64,000 bases of DNA from Solea solea (Eukaryota; Chordata; Actinopteri; Pleuronectiformes; Soleidae): the NCBI RefSeq assembly GCF_958295425.1, contig NC_081142.1:22886469-22950468 (forward strand), given 5' to 3'. Below the pieces are notes generated by a model, which made no database searches, was not told the origin of the DNA, and saw nothing but the letters and a program-made list of their open reading frames with translations. Position numbers and translations under genes: made by a program. This document shows, piece after piece, positions 1 to 10,968 of this stretch (the stretch's first letter is position 1; each line of letters opens with the position of its first letter).

Positions 1-2342
1 TATATTGCTTTTGAAGCCTTCAAATTTGAGCCACTGTATAGATGCGCCATCATGTGTTAATGCTAGTGTGTTAGAAATTGTGTTTTAAACACAGCCATGC
101 AACATGAAGCAAGTGTCGTGCACTCAAAGGGGTCCAAATTTGTACATTCAAGGAATGCATCACGATAGATGATGCAAGCTTTGCGTAAAACAACTACATC
201 GTTGATCCCGTAGGAACGTAGCTCAAACTGGAAATCAAAATCCTCATGACACACTATTGTACCACTGTAAGAACTCTAACCCCTCTTTTTCTGACATGTT
301 GTCATACCGTAATAACGGGGGTTGGGGTATGGTCCTACATAGTCAGTATTCTCAGATGTGTTGAACAGGTGTGGGAAGTAGCCTTTTTTGAAATCATCAA
401 AACCTAAGGCTGCGGGAGTTTTCGATAAACGCATTGGAAGAAAGCTGAAAGAATCAAGCCATCTCTGTTTAAATAAGTCGTCATACATTAATAAGACTTT
501 ACTTCCACGCATGGTTAATCTAGGGGTGATACCTCGTTTGGTGAAATAATCCAAAAGTATGTAGTTGTCAAACCCTGACGCGTTGTGTGCTATGAATGTG
601 TAATTTTTGTACTTTGGCTGTCTAAATTTTTCCACAAAGAGCTTGACACATGATGAGCCAGAGGCCCACCACTTGTTGTTCTCGAAATCAATCGCGCATA
701 CAAATTGGCCTTGTGTTTACCGTTCTCTGCTGTTGTTTCAAAGTCATAAAACACATATTTTGTTTGTGGTTCCGATTGTTTTTGAGGTTGAATGAAACAC
801 TTATGCACAGTGTCTGATTTCAGTGCATCACCACAATGCCCGCATCTACCTTTTTGACAGACGGCCACAGTCTTCACAATATTTGGTTCTATCACAAGGT
901 CTGAATTTTTTACAACGATCGGTTTGTTCAGTTACTTTATGTTTTTTAAAGCAAAACTCAGACTGGCAGAGGCGCAAACAGTCGGTGCAGCGTATGGTTT
1001 TTGAATTTTGGTGTTTATAGCAAGTGTCAGAAAGGCACATTACAAAAATATTTACATTTATGGAACGACTTGCTTGTGTAACCCTTGTAACAGAACTCAC
1101 ACACATAGGGACTTCCAAAAAATCCTGTTTTGTTTTGGATCATATAGTAGTGGTCCTCGTACAGATAGAGCCATACTGTTTTCGAGTGGGGTTGTTCATG
1201 TGTCTGATACATTTCTAATTTTTTGGTGCCAAAGTTGTGGTGAAAAACAAGAATTTTAACATTCAAATGTTTCTCAAATTTAGATACGTCTCCTAAGGAT
1301 ACTTTGTGATTTGAATTAAACCCTGCTCCTGTGTGAATTTGTTGTGCCTGTTTTTGAATTTCATCCTCTGCTCTCTGTGGGTTCATGTGGTAGGCCAAAC
1401 ACATGGAAAAACACAAATTGTCTGTGTTTGTCAGATTGTAAAGACATGCCTGCTTCTTATTGATTATTTGATCATACGCCACACTTCCTAATTTACGCCT
1501 CATACCGCCCCGTTTGTTCAAAGTGGCTGTGACTACAAATTCAAGACTATCGTCTGAGAGTAGTCTGTCATTGCTTTGCATAACTTTCTCAATTTCGTTG
1601 AGAAAGGTTTCAGCATTGTAATCATTCGAGGTGTTCAATATCGCACACACGTCGCTGGACAGTGATGGACCTCTCAGCACTATGTTTAAAACACCATCTG
1701 GTGCCGCAAGGTTTGTGGAAAAATTGACAACGTCTGTTAATTTATGTCTTAAAGTTGACAATGCATTTCTTAAATCCCCCATTCTGATGCTCCTCAGATC
1801 TATACGCTGTCTAATTTCAAGACCGTTGAATCGTTTCCTCTCCGTTATATTGAAATCGTGCGACCCTCCCGCCCTTTTTATACGATCAGCCAATTCAACA
1901 CTGAACCGTTTGTGTTGTACTTGCAGTTTGGAGTGTTCGGGGGTTTGAGTGTAAAGAGTGAGTTGTGTTGTCCTCTACGCATTGTATCACCACCCGTTTG
2001 AGGAGATTGCATATCATCCAATTCAATAAATTCTGAGGCATCTCTTTTTAGTATACCCATATTTTGCAAAACATCAAGAATCTCAGCCGGGGTCATTTCA
2101 AAGTCCTCTTCTTCTAAAGTGTTGACTCCATTTTCAATATCAGACCAGCTTTCGCGGGGAGACGTCTCATTTTCAAGCCAATTGTAGTTGCTGTCTGAAT
2201 CTGTGTTATATTTTTCAAATTCTTTCTCTACATCCGACCAACTTTTGAGGGGAGATGAGTCGTTTTCACTAACATATTCATCATCACTGACAATTTCGCA
2301 TCACCTGCCGTATTTTGATTTGCTTGCACATTTACGTGACAT
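1..2342 (-). pseudogene. Broken family-B DNA polymerase of a Polinton/Maverick-like (adintovirus-like) element
   Basis: Reading the minus strand from the probable ATG at 2342, an acidic N-terminal segment is followed by a conserved N-terminal module (about 1893-1060), a Cys/His-rich zinc-finger stretch (about 1120-860) and a 3'-5' exonuclease-type region (about 770-276 and 254-63). It continues past the left edge with conserved polymerase text. Each block lies in a different frame: I see shifts or stops near 2300, 1920, 1045, 880, 700, 270 and 60, so it cannot encode a polymerase. The layout fits protein-primed PolB of fish Polintons/adintoviruses. The family call is from recognition, not search; another PolB-bearing transposon is possible. 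No integrase, protease or capsid gene is visible, probably because the element continues leftward or has been deleted. Confidence 0.65.
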
Positions 2343-2679
2343 GATTAAACAATACAAATGAAATAACAAAATCAGACGGTTTCAAATGCTAATAAACGGG
2401 GCACTAGTGTTAAAATTTATTGAACTTATCCAATCCTATTGTTTAGTATTTGTAGATATTTACGGACGTTTACTAATTCTTTTTGAATTTCTAAAGTTTT
2501 TTTGGTAAAGTTTTAACTCCCACTTAAATAATTGCTCTGATTTTTCTAATAAATTATTCTTCAACACACTACATTTACAGGCATCAACCTCTCTTGAGGA
2601 ATTTGATTGTATCTGATCACTCAACCCCTGCAATGAAATGTCAGAACTCTTACTGGGTGGTAGCTTGGAGAAGTCACAT

Positions 2680-3378
2680 TCATCCCATTTGCAAATCCGT
2701 CCAGTCCAGTAAGCCCGAGAGATCTTCAGCTTCAGAATTTGGTTTGAGAAGAGAATGGCCTGGGGTTATTAGCTCTACCACCTCTCTCAATACCGGGGTG
2801 GATGGCACTGCGACCCTTGTTGAAGTCTCAAGACCGTCCTCTGGAGTGTCCGAGATCACAATTGATGGTTCACACGTAGCTGCTCCGACTTTCTCTGGGG
2901 CAAAGAATCCTGCCACCACCATCTGAGACTTGGGGCCTTTTTTGGAAAATACTACATAATCCTGTTTAATACAAAACATAGAAGTTAAAATTTGTAACCA
3001 AACCCCTGTTTAAACTAACATTTTAGATACGGAATACTGACCGTGTTTCCCAGGAGTTTTGGCGGGAGCTTCTCTCAGTTTTTTGGCCGGAGAATGTTTT
3101 GCTGATGATGGCCCCGGTATTTCATCAAACAAATGTCTCTCTACTAAGAAAAAACAAATCATTACGTGGGGACTGGATAATACAAATGTATAATCAGTAT
3201 TACCTAAGAAGCGGGGTCTCTTTCTTGAACCGTTGTCAGAGTCGGGAGATTCCCAGGTCAATGCTGTTTTAAAACACTTGTATTTAGAAAGAAAAATAAA
3301 CATGATTAATAGGAGAACGTTTTTAGAAGAAAAAGGACAAAAAAGTTTTGTTGAAAACTCACCAGAAACAAGAGCCAT
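2680..3378 (-). CDS. Probably spliced accessory gene of the PolB element, product unrecognised
   Basis: Upstream of the polymerase remnant, four coding blocks are separated by short AT-rich gaps with GT-AG ends on the minus strand: 3378-3363 (starting ATG), 3263-3204, 3143-3042 and 2961-2680 (TGA at 2682-2680). The product would be rich in Pro, Ser, Lys and Glu with a basic patch in block two, and resembles no domain I know. The first three blocks join in phase, but the last joins one base out of its open frame. Either a boundary is misplaced or the copy is broken here too. A TATA box lies upstream at 3466-3473. The introns are under 120 bp, unlike the host genes nearby. Confidence 0.35.
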
Positions 3379-3393
3379 TTTTCAAAGAATGTA

Positions 3394-3516
3394 GATGCGT
3401 TCAGTGGTGTAACAGCAGTCTGCAACGAAAACATAGCGATATACTGACAGTGGCAGAAATGCTTGTCTATATAGGAAATAACCCCCGCCTACCACGTGTC
3501 GTCATTCGTGGGGAGT
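3394..3516. repeat. Promoter module, copy 1 of a diverged direct duplication
   Basis: Matches 3692-3812 (copy 2) over most of its length, including the TATA box and the flanking GAAATAAC and CGTGGGGAG blocks. This looks like an element-internal duplication of a promoter with its leader. Confidence 0.6.
3466..3473 (-). promoter_or_regulatory. TATA box of the accessory/polymerase unit (P2)
   Basis: TATATAGA on the minus strand, about 90 bases upstream of the ATG at 3378. It lies in a block that is repeated at 3692-3812. Confidence 0.4.
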
Positions 3517-3616
3517 ATCCCTCTTTCTTTTTAGGAGCCATTAGCAACTGAGCATCGGCAATATTTATGCGACGTTTTGGAGTAAAGTCACCAAAATGGA
3601 TACCTGTATCAGCCAT
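3467..3616 (-). CDS. Small basic 49-residue ORF, possible virion core-type protein of the PolB element
   Basis: The ATG at 3616-3614 is the first ATG downstream of the TATA box at 3764-3771 on the minus strand, and the frame stays open for 49 codons. The product is rich in Arg and Lys, with a Met-Thr-Thr-Arg-Gly-Arg-Arg-Gly stretch near the C-terminus. The TAG stop falls inside the TATA box of the next transcription unit (3466-3473), a compact arrangement typical of viruses. Short basic proteins with Gly-Arg runs occur as core proteins in adenovirus-like and adintovirus genomes; that link is inference from composition only. The reading frame is also open for about 36 codons upstream of the ATG, so it could be the end of a longer or spliced protein. 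Confidence 0.35.
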   Translation of the reverse strand: MADTGIHFGDFTPKRRINIADAQLLMAPKKKEGYSPRMTTRGRRGLFPI

Positions 3617-3691
3617 GTGTAGAAGCAGCAGACGATCCTCGGGGTGAATTTTCAGGATGAAAAAACGTCTGTCAAAATAGTTGTCGTGCGG

Positions 3692-3812
3692 GTGTTCAAC
3701 GGTGTACCAGCAGCTGGCAGTTTCTCAACGAATGTGGTAGCGCGATACCGACAAAAATGCTTGTTTATATAGGAAATAACCCACGCCTCTTACCACTCGT
3801 CACTCGTGGGGA
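3692..3812. repeat. Promoter module, copy 2 of the direct duplication
   Basis: See copy 1 at 3394-3516. The similarity ends at about 3812, just before LINE sequence begins, so the LINE insertion probably cut the element here. Confidence 0.6.
3764..3771 (-). promoter_or_regulatory. TATA box of the small basic ORF (P1)
   Basis: TATATAAA on the minus strand in the same sequence context as P2. The next ATG downstream is that of the 49-residue ORF, about 150 bases away. Confidence 0.4.
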
Positions 3813-3829
3813 GACAACACATTAGACCG

Positions 3830-5640
3830 TGTATACTCCAACATTTGGCGTGCATACAGAGCCGTGATGCTGATGCCGAACTGCAGGACTGCTTTGAGTT
3901 CACAGACTGGCATGTCTTCAGAGAAGCAGCTGATCGTCTGGAGGAGTACACGTCAGCTGTCCTGGGCTACATCAGCAAGTGCGTGGTGGACGTCACAACC
4001 ATCAGGACAGTGACAACGTGCTCAACAAAGAGGTCTGGTCTCTGCTCAAGGATAGGGATGCACTGGCTCTCAGAGCAGCCAGGAGGTAGCTGATCGCAGG
4101 GGTCAAGAGGGCAAAATCCACCTATGCTTAGAAGGTCCAGGATCACTTCTCCTCCAATGACCCACGGAGCATGTGGAGGGGCATAAAATGCATCACGGAC
4201 TACAACACATAAGATGCACAGTGCCCCCGGGACCCCTCTCTGCCCGATGCTCTGAACAGCTTCTACGTTCGCTTTGAGAATCCCAGAAGCTCTACTAGCA
4301 CCAGACTCGCCCCAACACCAGGTGATGCGCCCCTCAGTGTGACGGCGGCAGAGGTGAGGAATATCCTCAGGAGGATCAACCCCCGCAAAGCCACTGGTCC
4401 CGATAACATCCCTGGGCGGGCGCTGAAAGGCTGTGCTGACCAGCTGTCGGAGGTGTTCAGACATCTTCAACACCTCCCTCAGGCAGTCAGTGGTTCCCAC
4501 CTGTCTGAAGACTGCCACCATCATCCCCAAAGGCTCCACAGTGACAGGCCTGAATGACTATCGGCCAGTAGCTCTCATCCCGATAGTCATGAAGTGCTTC
4601 GAGGAACTGGTCAGGACTCGCATCAAGGACAGTATCAACATCACGGTGGACCCCCACCAATATGCATACAGGAAAAAACGGATCCACAGAGGACGCCATC
4701 TATTCTGTGGTCCACACAGCCCTCACTCACCTGGAGAGCAAAGACTCCTATGTCCGCCTGCTATCCTCGACTTCACATCAGCTTTCAACACTATCATACC
4801 ACAGACCCTGATCCATAAACTCTTTTCACTCTGACTGAGCCCCCCCTCTGCAACTGGGTTCTGGACTTCCTGACAGACAGGCAGGGCTGCGTGCTGAGCC
4901 CTCTTCTGTTCACCCTGCTCACTCATGACTGCTCACCTAAACATCCCAGCTGTCATATTGTGAAGTTTGCTGATTACACAGCAGTGGTTGGACGCATCAG
5001 CAACAACGATGAGTCCAGCTACAGGCGGGAAGTGGAACACCTGGAGGGTTGGTGCAGGGAAAACAACCTCTGCATCAACACAAAGGAGCTGATCGTGGAC
5101 TTCAGGAGGAGCAGACATCCCCTGCACATCGGAGGAACAGCAGTGGAAGTGGTCTCCAGCTTCAGGTACCTGGGCGTGCATCTCAAGGACGACCTCACCT
5201 GGAGCAGCAACACTTCCAGCCAGCACAGAACTGTGGGCAGCAGCCTCCCCATCTTCACCTCCAGATGCAGGAAAAGGGCCACCTGCATCATGAGAGATCC
5301 CACCCACCCTGTTCACCCCCCTCCCCTCAGGCAGGAGGCTACGGAGCATCAAAAGCAGGACAATGAGACTGAGGAACAGCTTCTACCCTGGAGCTGTCAG
5401 ACTCTGAACTCTCTGTAGCCCCCATAGCCTTGCTGCTCCCCACGGTCTAAACTGTTTGCACAACCCCCCCAGTACCTCCAGAGGTTTTAAATCTTTTTAA
5501 AATTTACATTTTTTTTTTAAGTTAAACTGTTGGTTCTTCTTTTTATTGCTGGGCTGACTGGGTTCTGGAGAGACTGAAATTTCGTTCTGACCTCATGTCT
5601 TAATGTGTGTTGGAATGACAAAGGAATCTTGAATCTGAGT
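3830..5640 (+). mobile_element. Degenerate L2-type non-LTR retrotransposon (endonuclease end, reverse transcriptase, 3' tail)
   Basis: Plus-strand frames read through the linker after the endonuclease (3850-4080), the RT fingers/palm (4340-4830, including an RKATGPDNIPGR block), the RT core (4890-5200) and the C-terminal domain (to 5418). The block around 4960 reads FADY where active reverse transcriptases have FADD, so a catalytic aspartate is lost. Several frameshifts occur, and the segment between the first RT half and 'CVLSPLLFTLLTHDC' (about 4880) is deleted. The 3' end has the usual fish L2-like tail with an AAAGGAATCTTGAATCT motif near 5622. This copy is dead. It lies directly against the PolB element remnant. 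Confidence 0.85.
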
Positions 5641-6059
5641 CATCTGTCTTTTCCTGGGATGAGTGACAGTGACACAGAGTGCTGGTTCTCTGGGGCTTCA
5701 GAAACTGGTCCATCTCCTTCAGCTTCAGTCTCTTTCATCCCAAGCATTCTGGTTTTTGTCGAACCCTTCTGTGCGCTGGCTCAGTTGACCCAACGCCATG
5801 CTCCTTTAGCCTGGACTGCTGATGATGTTGGTCTCATCACAGGATTCTTCTCTCATTGGCTCATTCCACTTCTCTTGGGACCCCCTTCAGGTACATGGGT
5901 TCACAGGCAGCATCAGTCACTCAACTTCCTTGTCTCGAGCAAGGAGACCACCATCTTTTCTGACAGTAAACAGACCTACGGAGGGCAGCTGATGTGTGTT
6001 ATTCGATAAAAACAATGCAGTGGGTTCTTATGGGATCCATCCTCCATGTGAGGATCATG
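5641..6059 (+). other. Intergenic; open 134-codon frame of unknown meaning
   Basis: A frame open from about 5605 to 6009 begins inside the LINE tail and has no recognisable domain. I regard it as chance or repeat-derived and saw no gene here. Confidence 0.3.
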
Positions 6060-6150
6060 GAGGTGATGGGCACACCCTGGACAGTCAGTCCATCGCAGGG
6101 CCACATATAGACAAACACTCACACCTATGGTCAATTTGGCGATTAAACTC
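6060..6150 (-). repeat. Fragment of a common teleost SINE-like repeat, reverse orientation
   Basis: The reverse complement carries the familiar body of a dispersed fish repeat (gtgtgagtgtttgtc... ctgcgatggactg... ccagggtgt). Other fragments of this family are at 18985-19100, 36035-36110 and 49745-50005. Confidence 0.6.
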
Positions 6151-6639
6151 AGTTTAAATAATATTCACTTCAAATTGAAATCGTTTTTCTGCTCCAAGGT
6201 TGTCGGATGGAGCTACTTCAATCCAGTGACCAAAATGATTCATGGTTATTTTATTGTTTCTAATTCCTACATGGTTCATTATTAAATATTTAAACTGTCC
6301 ATCTAGGAATGAGATTCTCAGTGGAGTATTAAACTACTTTACATATAAAGATTACAAATTGATCTAATTTGATTTCATCATTTCAAATGCAAGTTCATTC
6401 TCATAACTTCCATTGAATTTATGTTATTGTTCCAAAACTGCATTTCCATGATTCCCCCCTCACACAGATTTTAACTGTGCGAATCCTAAACTAGATTAAT
6501 TAATGACAAGTCATATTGAACTAAATTCCAATTTGCTAACATCTCATTACATCATCCGACTTTAAACAGTGTTGCGCAGGGGAACAAAATACATTTCAAT
6601 TGCACTTTTTATTTGAGACCAAAGAATCTTCTGATTGTA

Positions 6640-7050
6640 CCGAAAAAAGATTTGAAGCTTCAAAGAAAGACCCTACCAGTGACATCTAGTGGTCAGCTGC
6701 AATTATAGCAGCAATGAACCTCCAAATGATTCACACATCATTGATTCCAGTTCCAACACAAAAGCAATAAAGTCATTATTAAGCAGTTGTGTCTTTATTC
6801 TAAGACTAACTAAACCGTTAAAAGTCAAAGGTCTCTCAGAACCCTATGGAGCAGGGGGAACACTGGGCATCTTGCGTCTCCTTATAATGAATGAAGCCGT
6901 GGTTTGTTATGTATGAAGCTTCAAACGTCATCGGTCACGTGATCGCGGAGATTTGATACAAGCCTCGACACAGCGTTTCGAACCAGCCTGCTTCAATAGA
7001 GTGAAGCAGGCTTCAGAGTCTCAGTGTCAAACGTCCCATCTCTAGATAAT
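6640..7050. repeat. Probable non-autonomous DNA-transposon remnant
   Basis: A GAAGCTTCAAA block occurs at about 6653 and again at about 6915. The stretch ends in text typical of hAT-like fish repeats (...AACGTCCCATCTCTA). Its left boundary and any target duplication are unclear. Confidence 0.35.
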
Positions 7051-7979
7051 AGTATTCATTGCTGACTCACCACTTTCCTTTACCAATAAATGTTCACATT
7101 TGATTGTATAGTAGTCTAATAATAAACATTTAAATCCATTCATGAACCACCAACATACATCCCCAGTAGAAAACACATTTCTTCCCAAATGATTAATGGA
7201 ACTTTAGGCAGCAAGTTTGGACAATATCCCCATTTAGTCAAACAAGAGACATCTATACTTCCTTAACACATCATATCCAGGACGCATATTGTCTGACTGT
7301 CATGTGTCCAGAATACCCTCGTCTCATGTTTACTTATTAATGTGTTCTTTTAGGTCCATATACTTCACTATCCTGACTCGTTTGTTAGCAGCAGAAAATG
7401 TCACCTTCCCCAAAAACTGCTGTAATATTATAAAAGTCAATCTTCATCCTGAAAGCATTTTAAAGTTGTGTCCTTTAAATACAACTGAGCTATTCAGGGA
7501 CGATCCTTTTTTACCCAGTCATGACACTCACCTGTTTCCAATCAACCTGATCACCTGTGGAGTGTTCTGGTATTTTTCAGTGTGCCTCAACTTTTAACCC
7601 TTTAAAAGGCAGGGAGATGGTGATTCATCCACACTTGCACCATATCCTGAGTATGATCTACAAGTGTAATACATGCAGAATTCAGATTCTTTAGCATTAG
7701 CAGCCACGTGCATGAGCTTGTTTTACGCAGGTTGAGCTAACAGATGCAGCACTACAAGTAGAACATCATTATCATACATGGTGTTGAAGCTGTGTTTTGA
7801 ACAGGGTTTCAACTTTTCATTCTGAGCAAACGAAATCCTTTTTTTGGATCAGGTGCTTCTGTGTTTGGTATGTTACCGTTTTAAACACAGGTCAAACAAT
7901 TCAACAATAACAACTCGAATCAAGTGCAAAAATCACAAAGGGGCATTTCAGGAAGTAAATTCACCAACTGAATTAAACT

Positions 7980-8320
7980 ACATTTGTTTTGTTGTGAACA
8001 GAAACAATGTTTGAAGAGCAGCAGCATGTCAGACCACCCCTGGTCAAACAGAAACCAATTTACAGAGCAGCTCACAGGTGCGACCCATTACAGATTTCTT
8101 TGGTTTAAGATTTAAGTCTGTTTTACTCTTGGGTACTTTTACATTTTTTTTTTGCTGATTTCCACTTTAATGTATGTTAATCCAACACTAGGATGTTAAC
8201 TTGATTCTTTTTATTGATTAAATTGGAAAAAAAACATTCAAAAAAAAAAACTTAAGTACATTCCATGATCGACAAGAATTTTACTTATCTGTCCCTTATG
8301 TATTACAGACATGTTACTGT
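7980..8320 (+). repeat. Direct repeat copy A
   Basis: Shares ordered blocks with 9505-9985: an AAGAGCAGCAGCATGTCAGAC block, a TTTTACTCTTGG block, a CCACTTTAATG block and an ACATTCCATGATC block, with indels between them. It is a diverged copy of the same segment. Confidence 0.7.
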
Positions 8321-9504
8321 AGAGAGGGCTACTTAAGAGATAATTTCATTATCAACTCTTCACCCTGACCAAATGATGAGGAAGTTCTTCCTCCCCTTCA
8401 TCATGGGGAACAAAGTTGTACATATTTCAGGTACAATTAGATGTATTTGTATCGCAGGTTGAATCATAGATGGTCCTGCATGTGTCCCCTCAATTTCCTG
8501 CAGTCCAACATGTGCACATGTCTGAAGGTTCTCAGTCATCCAGGTCATTTTGGACTTGCCCTTGTTTAATTGTAGACATCTCTTTACTCTGTGCGTCAGC
8601 CTGACTACAGCACTGAAGAGGAACATGTGGTTATTCATTTTAGTTAATAAATGATTCATAGACAGTTTTTACTCTATGGAGGGCTTTCTTTACTGTTTAA
8701 CATGGAATTCTTTGACGTGGATCACCGTTTTCTATTGTGTGATGTGTTAAACTGATGAGGCCTCCAAGAGTTACAGTTCAGGGATCATTTATTAACCTCA
8801 AAAGAAACATGCAACATTCATGCCCCCTGAGCCTCGTCTAGCTTTACTTCTCTGCTTCTGTGGTCAGACACATTATTGAAAATACAAATGCCAACACTGT
8901 AAATATAAAGCTAGCTGAGATGAAATTCAAGTGGGAAGTGATCAGTGAATAACTTTTTCATATTTTTGGCTATTGTCATTTTCACTGGCCTTCTAACAGT
9001 CCACCACAGATCATCTTTCCCAGGGAAAAAATGCCACAGGACCGCCTTCTTTGAGGCAATTTTGTGGTAACTTCATCTGAGTGACCATCTTCATTCACTC
9101 TTCAGCAGGGACACCCCATGTATTACATACATTTACACATCTTAAATCTCACAAGTTTACTATGACACCCAAAAGTATTGGAATAGATCTTGTGGCTGCA
9201 CTCATTTCATTATGGGTGTGCAATTTACAAGCAGAGACCTCCAAAATAGGCTTAGGGCTAAAAGGGTTAAAGCATTTTGGTGACTTGTGTTCCTTTGTGC
9301 CACATCCCAGCATTTCACTAAATGACTACATAAACCAGGTGAAGGCACTTCAGAAATAAGACCCCAAACTTAAAAGGCATTTGAAACCATCAGAACAAAC
9401 TGAGCAGAGACTAAATTAGCGAGAGAGCATGGACAATACATTTATGACAAACTGGGAGTGAAAAAAAATAAGTTTCTTCATTATTTAAGTGAATAAACAA
9501 CAGA

Positions 9505-9985
9505 AACACAATGTTTGTGAAGAGCAGCAGCATGTCAGACCTTCCTCTGGTCAAACAGAAGCCAACTGACGCACTTCAATTTATGGAGCAGTTCACAGGT
9601 GCCACCTGACACAGGTGTTTCCCAATCAACAATCAGCAGCTGACACACATCCAGTCTCTTCCATATCGTCCCTACAGAGGGTTTCTTTGTTCAAGATTTC
9701 AGCCTCTTTTACTCTTGGCTATTTTTAACATAACACATAATTATATTTTGCTAATTTATGTTATCTCATGGGCTGGTTCCACTTTAATGCCTGTTAATCC
9801 AACACCTTTATATTAACTACTCATTATTTTTAAATAACTCCAACACTATTATCCATTTATTGTGATTTGGGATTGTATAATCTGTGTTTTTATCTAAAAT
9901 GGCAAAACATGTGCACATTCCATGATCAGCAGGGAGAAGAAAATCTTATTTTTTACCTGCCCCTTATTTATTACATAGACATAAT
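9505..9985 (+). repeat. Direct repeat copy B
   Basis: Longer copy of the segment at 7980-8320, starting about 1.5 kb downstream in the same orientation. It is either a local duplication or two copies of one dispersed element. Confidence 0.7.
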
Positions 9986-10319
9986 AATCATTGTCTGTCA
10001 CTCCTGAACAGTTATGTGAGAAAGATTAATAGCAACACAATCATTCATAAACTAAGGTGACATCATTATCATTTCTCCTTGCATTTGGTGCACGTTTAAC
10101 ACTTTGTGTTGGACACTTATGCAAACTTTTTTGTGATGTTTTCACTTCATGGTTGAATACATTTACCACTTCAACTTCACTCAAGTAAAGTTTCTACTGA
10201 ATCTAGTTAAAGTTTTAGAGAGAATATATCCCTTTCCTTTAGAGAAATGCTAGTTTCCTTGTTTCTGTCTTTCTGTGTGTATGATGGGTTGCAGGTGTGC
10301 AGGTGCTGATGACTGATCT

Positions 10320-10360
10320 CTGTGTGTGTTTGTGTGTGTGTTTGTGTGTGTGTGTGTGCG
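10320..10360 (+). repeat. Interrupted (TG)n microsatellite
   Basis: Twenty or so TG units with TTTG interruptions, about 600 bp upstream of cfap46. Confidence 0.9.
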
Positions 10361-10680
10361 CACGCGTTTCTAGGTGGATCCCAGGAGTTGACTGGTGCCA
10401 GTTTAAGAAATCCACTCACAACTAGACTACCGGCAGATATCACATGCTTGCAAACAGATTATTCTCTAGTCCTGGATGTAATGACCTTGGATTTTCAAGC
10501 CTGTGGGGTATTTAGCACTGAAGTCATTCTTGGAACCAAATGTGGAGATTTATTACAAGGTAATAGCCATTTTGGCAAGGTTAAAGTTAAGATTATGTGT
10601 CCATGGATTAATCAAAAGCACTTTTCTGCAAATAAACAGGAGATTAACACCGCCCACACTCTATATTGAGCGGTTTAGTG

Positions 10681-10694
10681 GTTGCTGGGGTAAC
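10681..10694 (+). promoter_or_regulatory. Candidate RFX X-box upstream of cfap46
   Basis: GTTGCTGGGGTAAC is two inverted RFX half-sites (GTTGCT and GGTAAC) separated by two bases, matching the ciliary X-box pattern GTTRCY-N(1-3)-RGYAAC. It lies 275 bp before the cfap46 ATG. RFX factors drive motile-cilia genes, so position and target agree; binding is not shown. Confidence 0.5.
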
Positions 10695-10968
10695 CATGAA
10701 AGAAAATCTCAACTGTTGGTTGAGGCTGGTGGTGATTTACAGCAGTTTGCAACAGTAATGTTGCGTTTAATCAGTTGCTTATTCTTCTCCACCTCTTCCA
10801 TGCTTCCTTATTCCTTTGATCTAATCTAATTTTCAGTAGTAGCCTATGAGTTACCTTGGAAAATGTGGAAGGGAATCCCTTGAAAGATCAAAGGCGGCAG
10901 AGTTGGTCTATTGGCTAAAATCAAGTAACGGGGAGGAATAGACGATGGCTAATTAACTTTTACCAGAT

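Larger units (their letters stand above)
7051..10317. other. Repeat-rich intergenic DNA with no recognisable gene
   Basis: AT-rich sequence with short spurious frames only. It contains the direct repeat pair listed separately (7980-8320 and 9505-9985). Confidence 0.6.

Noticed and set aside
1..2342. PolB remnant as a herpesvirus (Teratorn-like) polymerase
   Set aside because: The N-terminal zinc-finger layout and spacing look like protein-primed PolB rather than a herpesvirus catalytic subunit; no other herpesvirus-type gene is nearby.
5605..6009. 134-codon plus-strand frame
   Set aside because: Begins in the LINE tail, has no recognisable domain, and low-conservation composition; treated as chance.
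10207..10669. Open frames across the (TG)n tract (Cys-Val repeats)
   Set aside because: Artefact of a dinucleotide repeat having no stops; no domain and no gene context.
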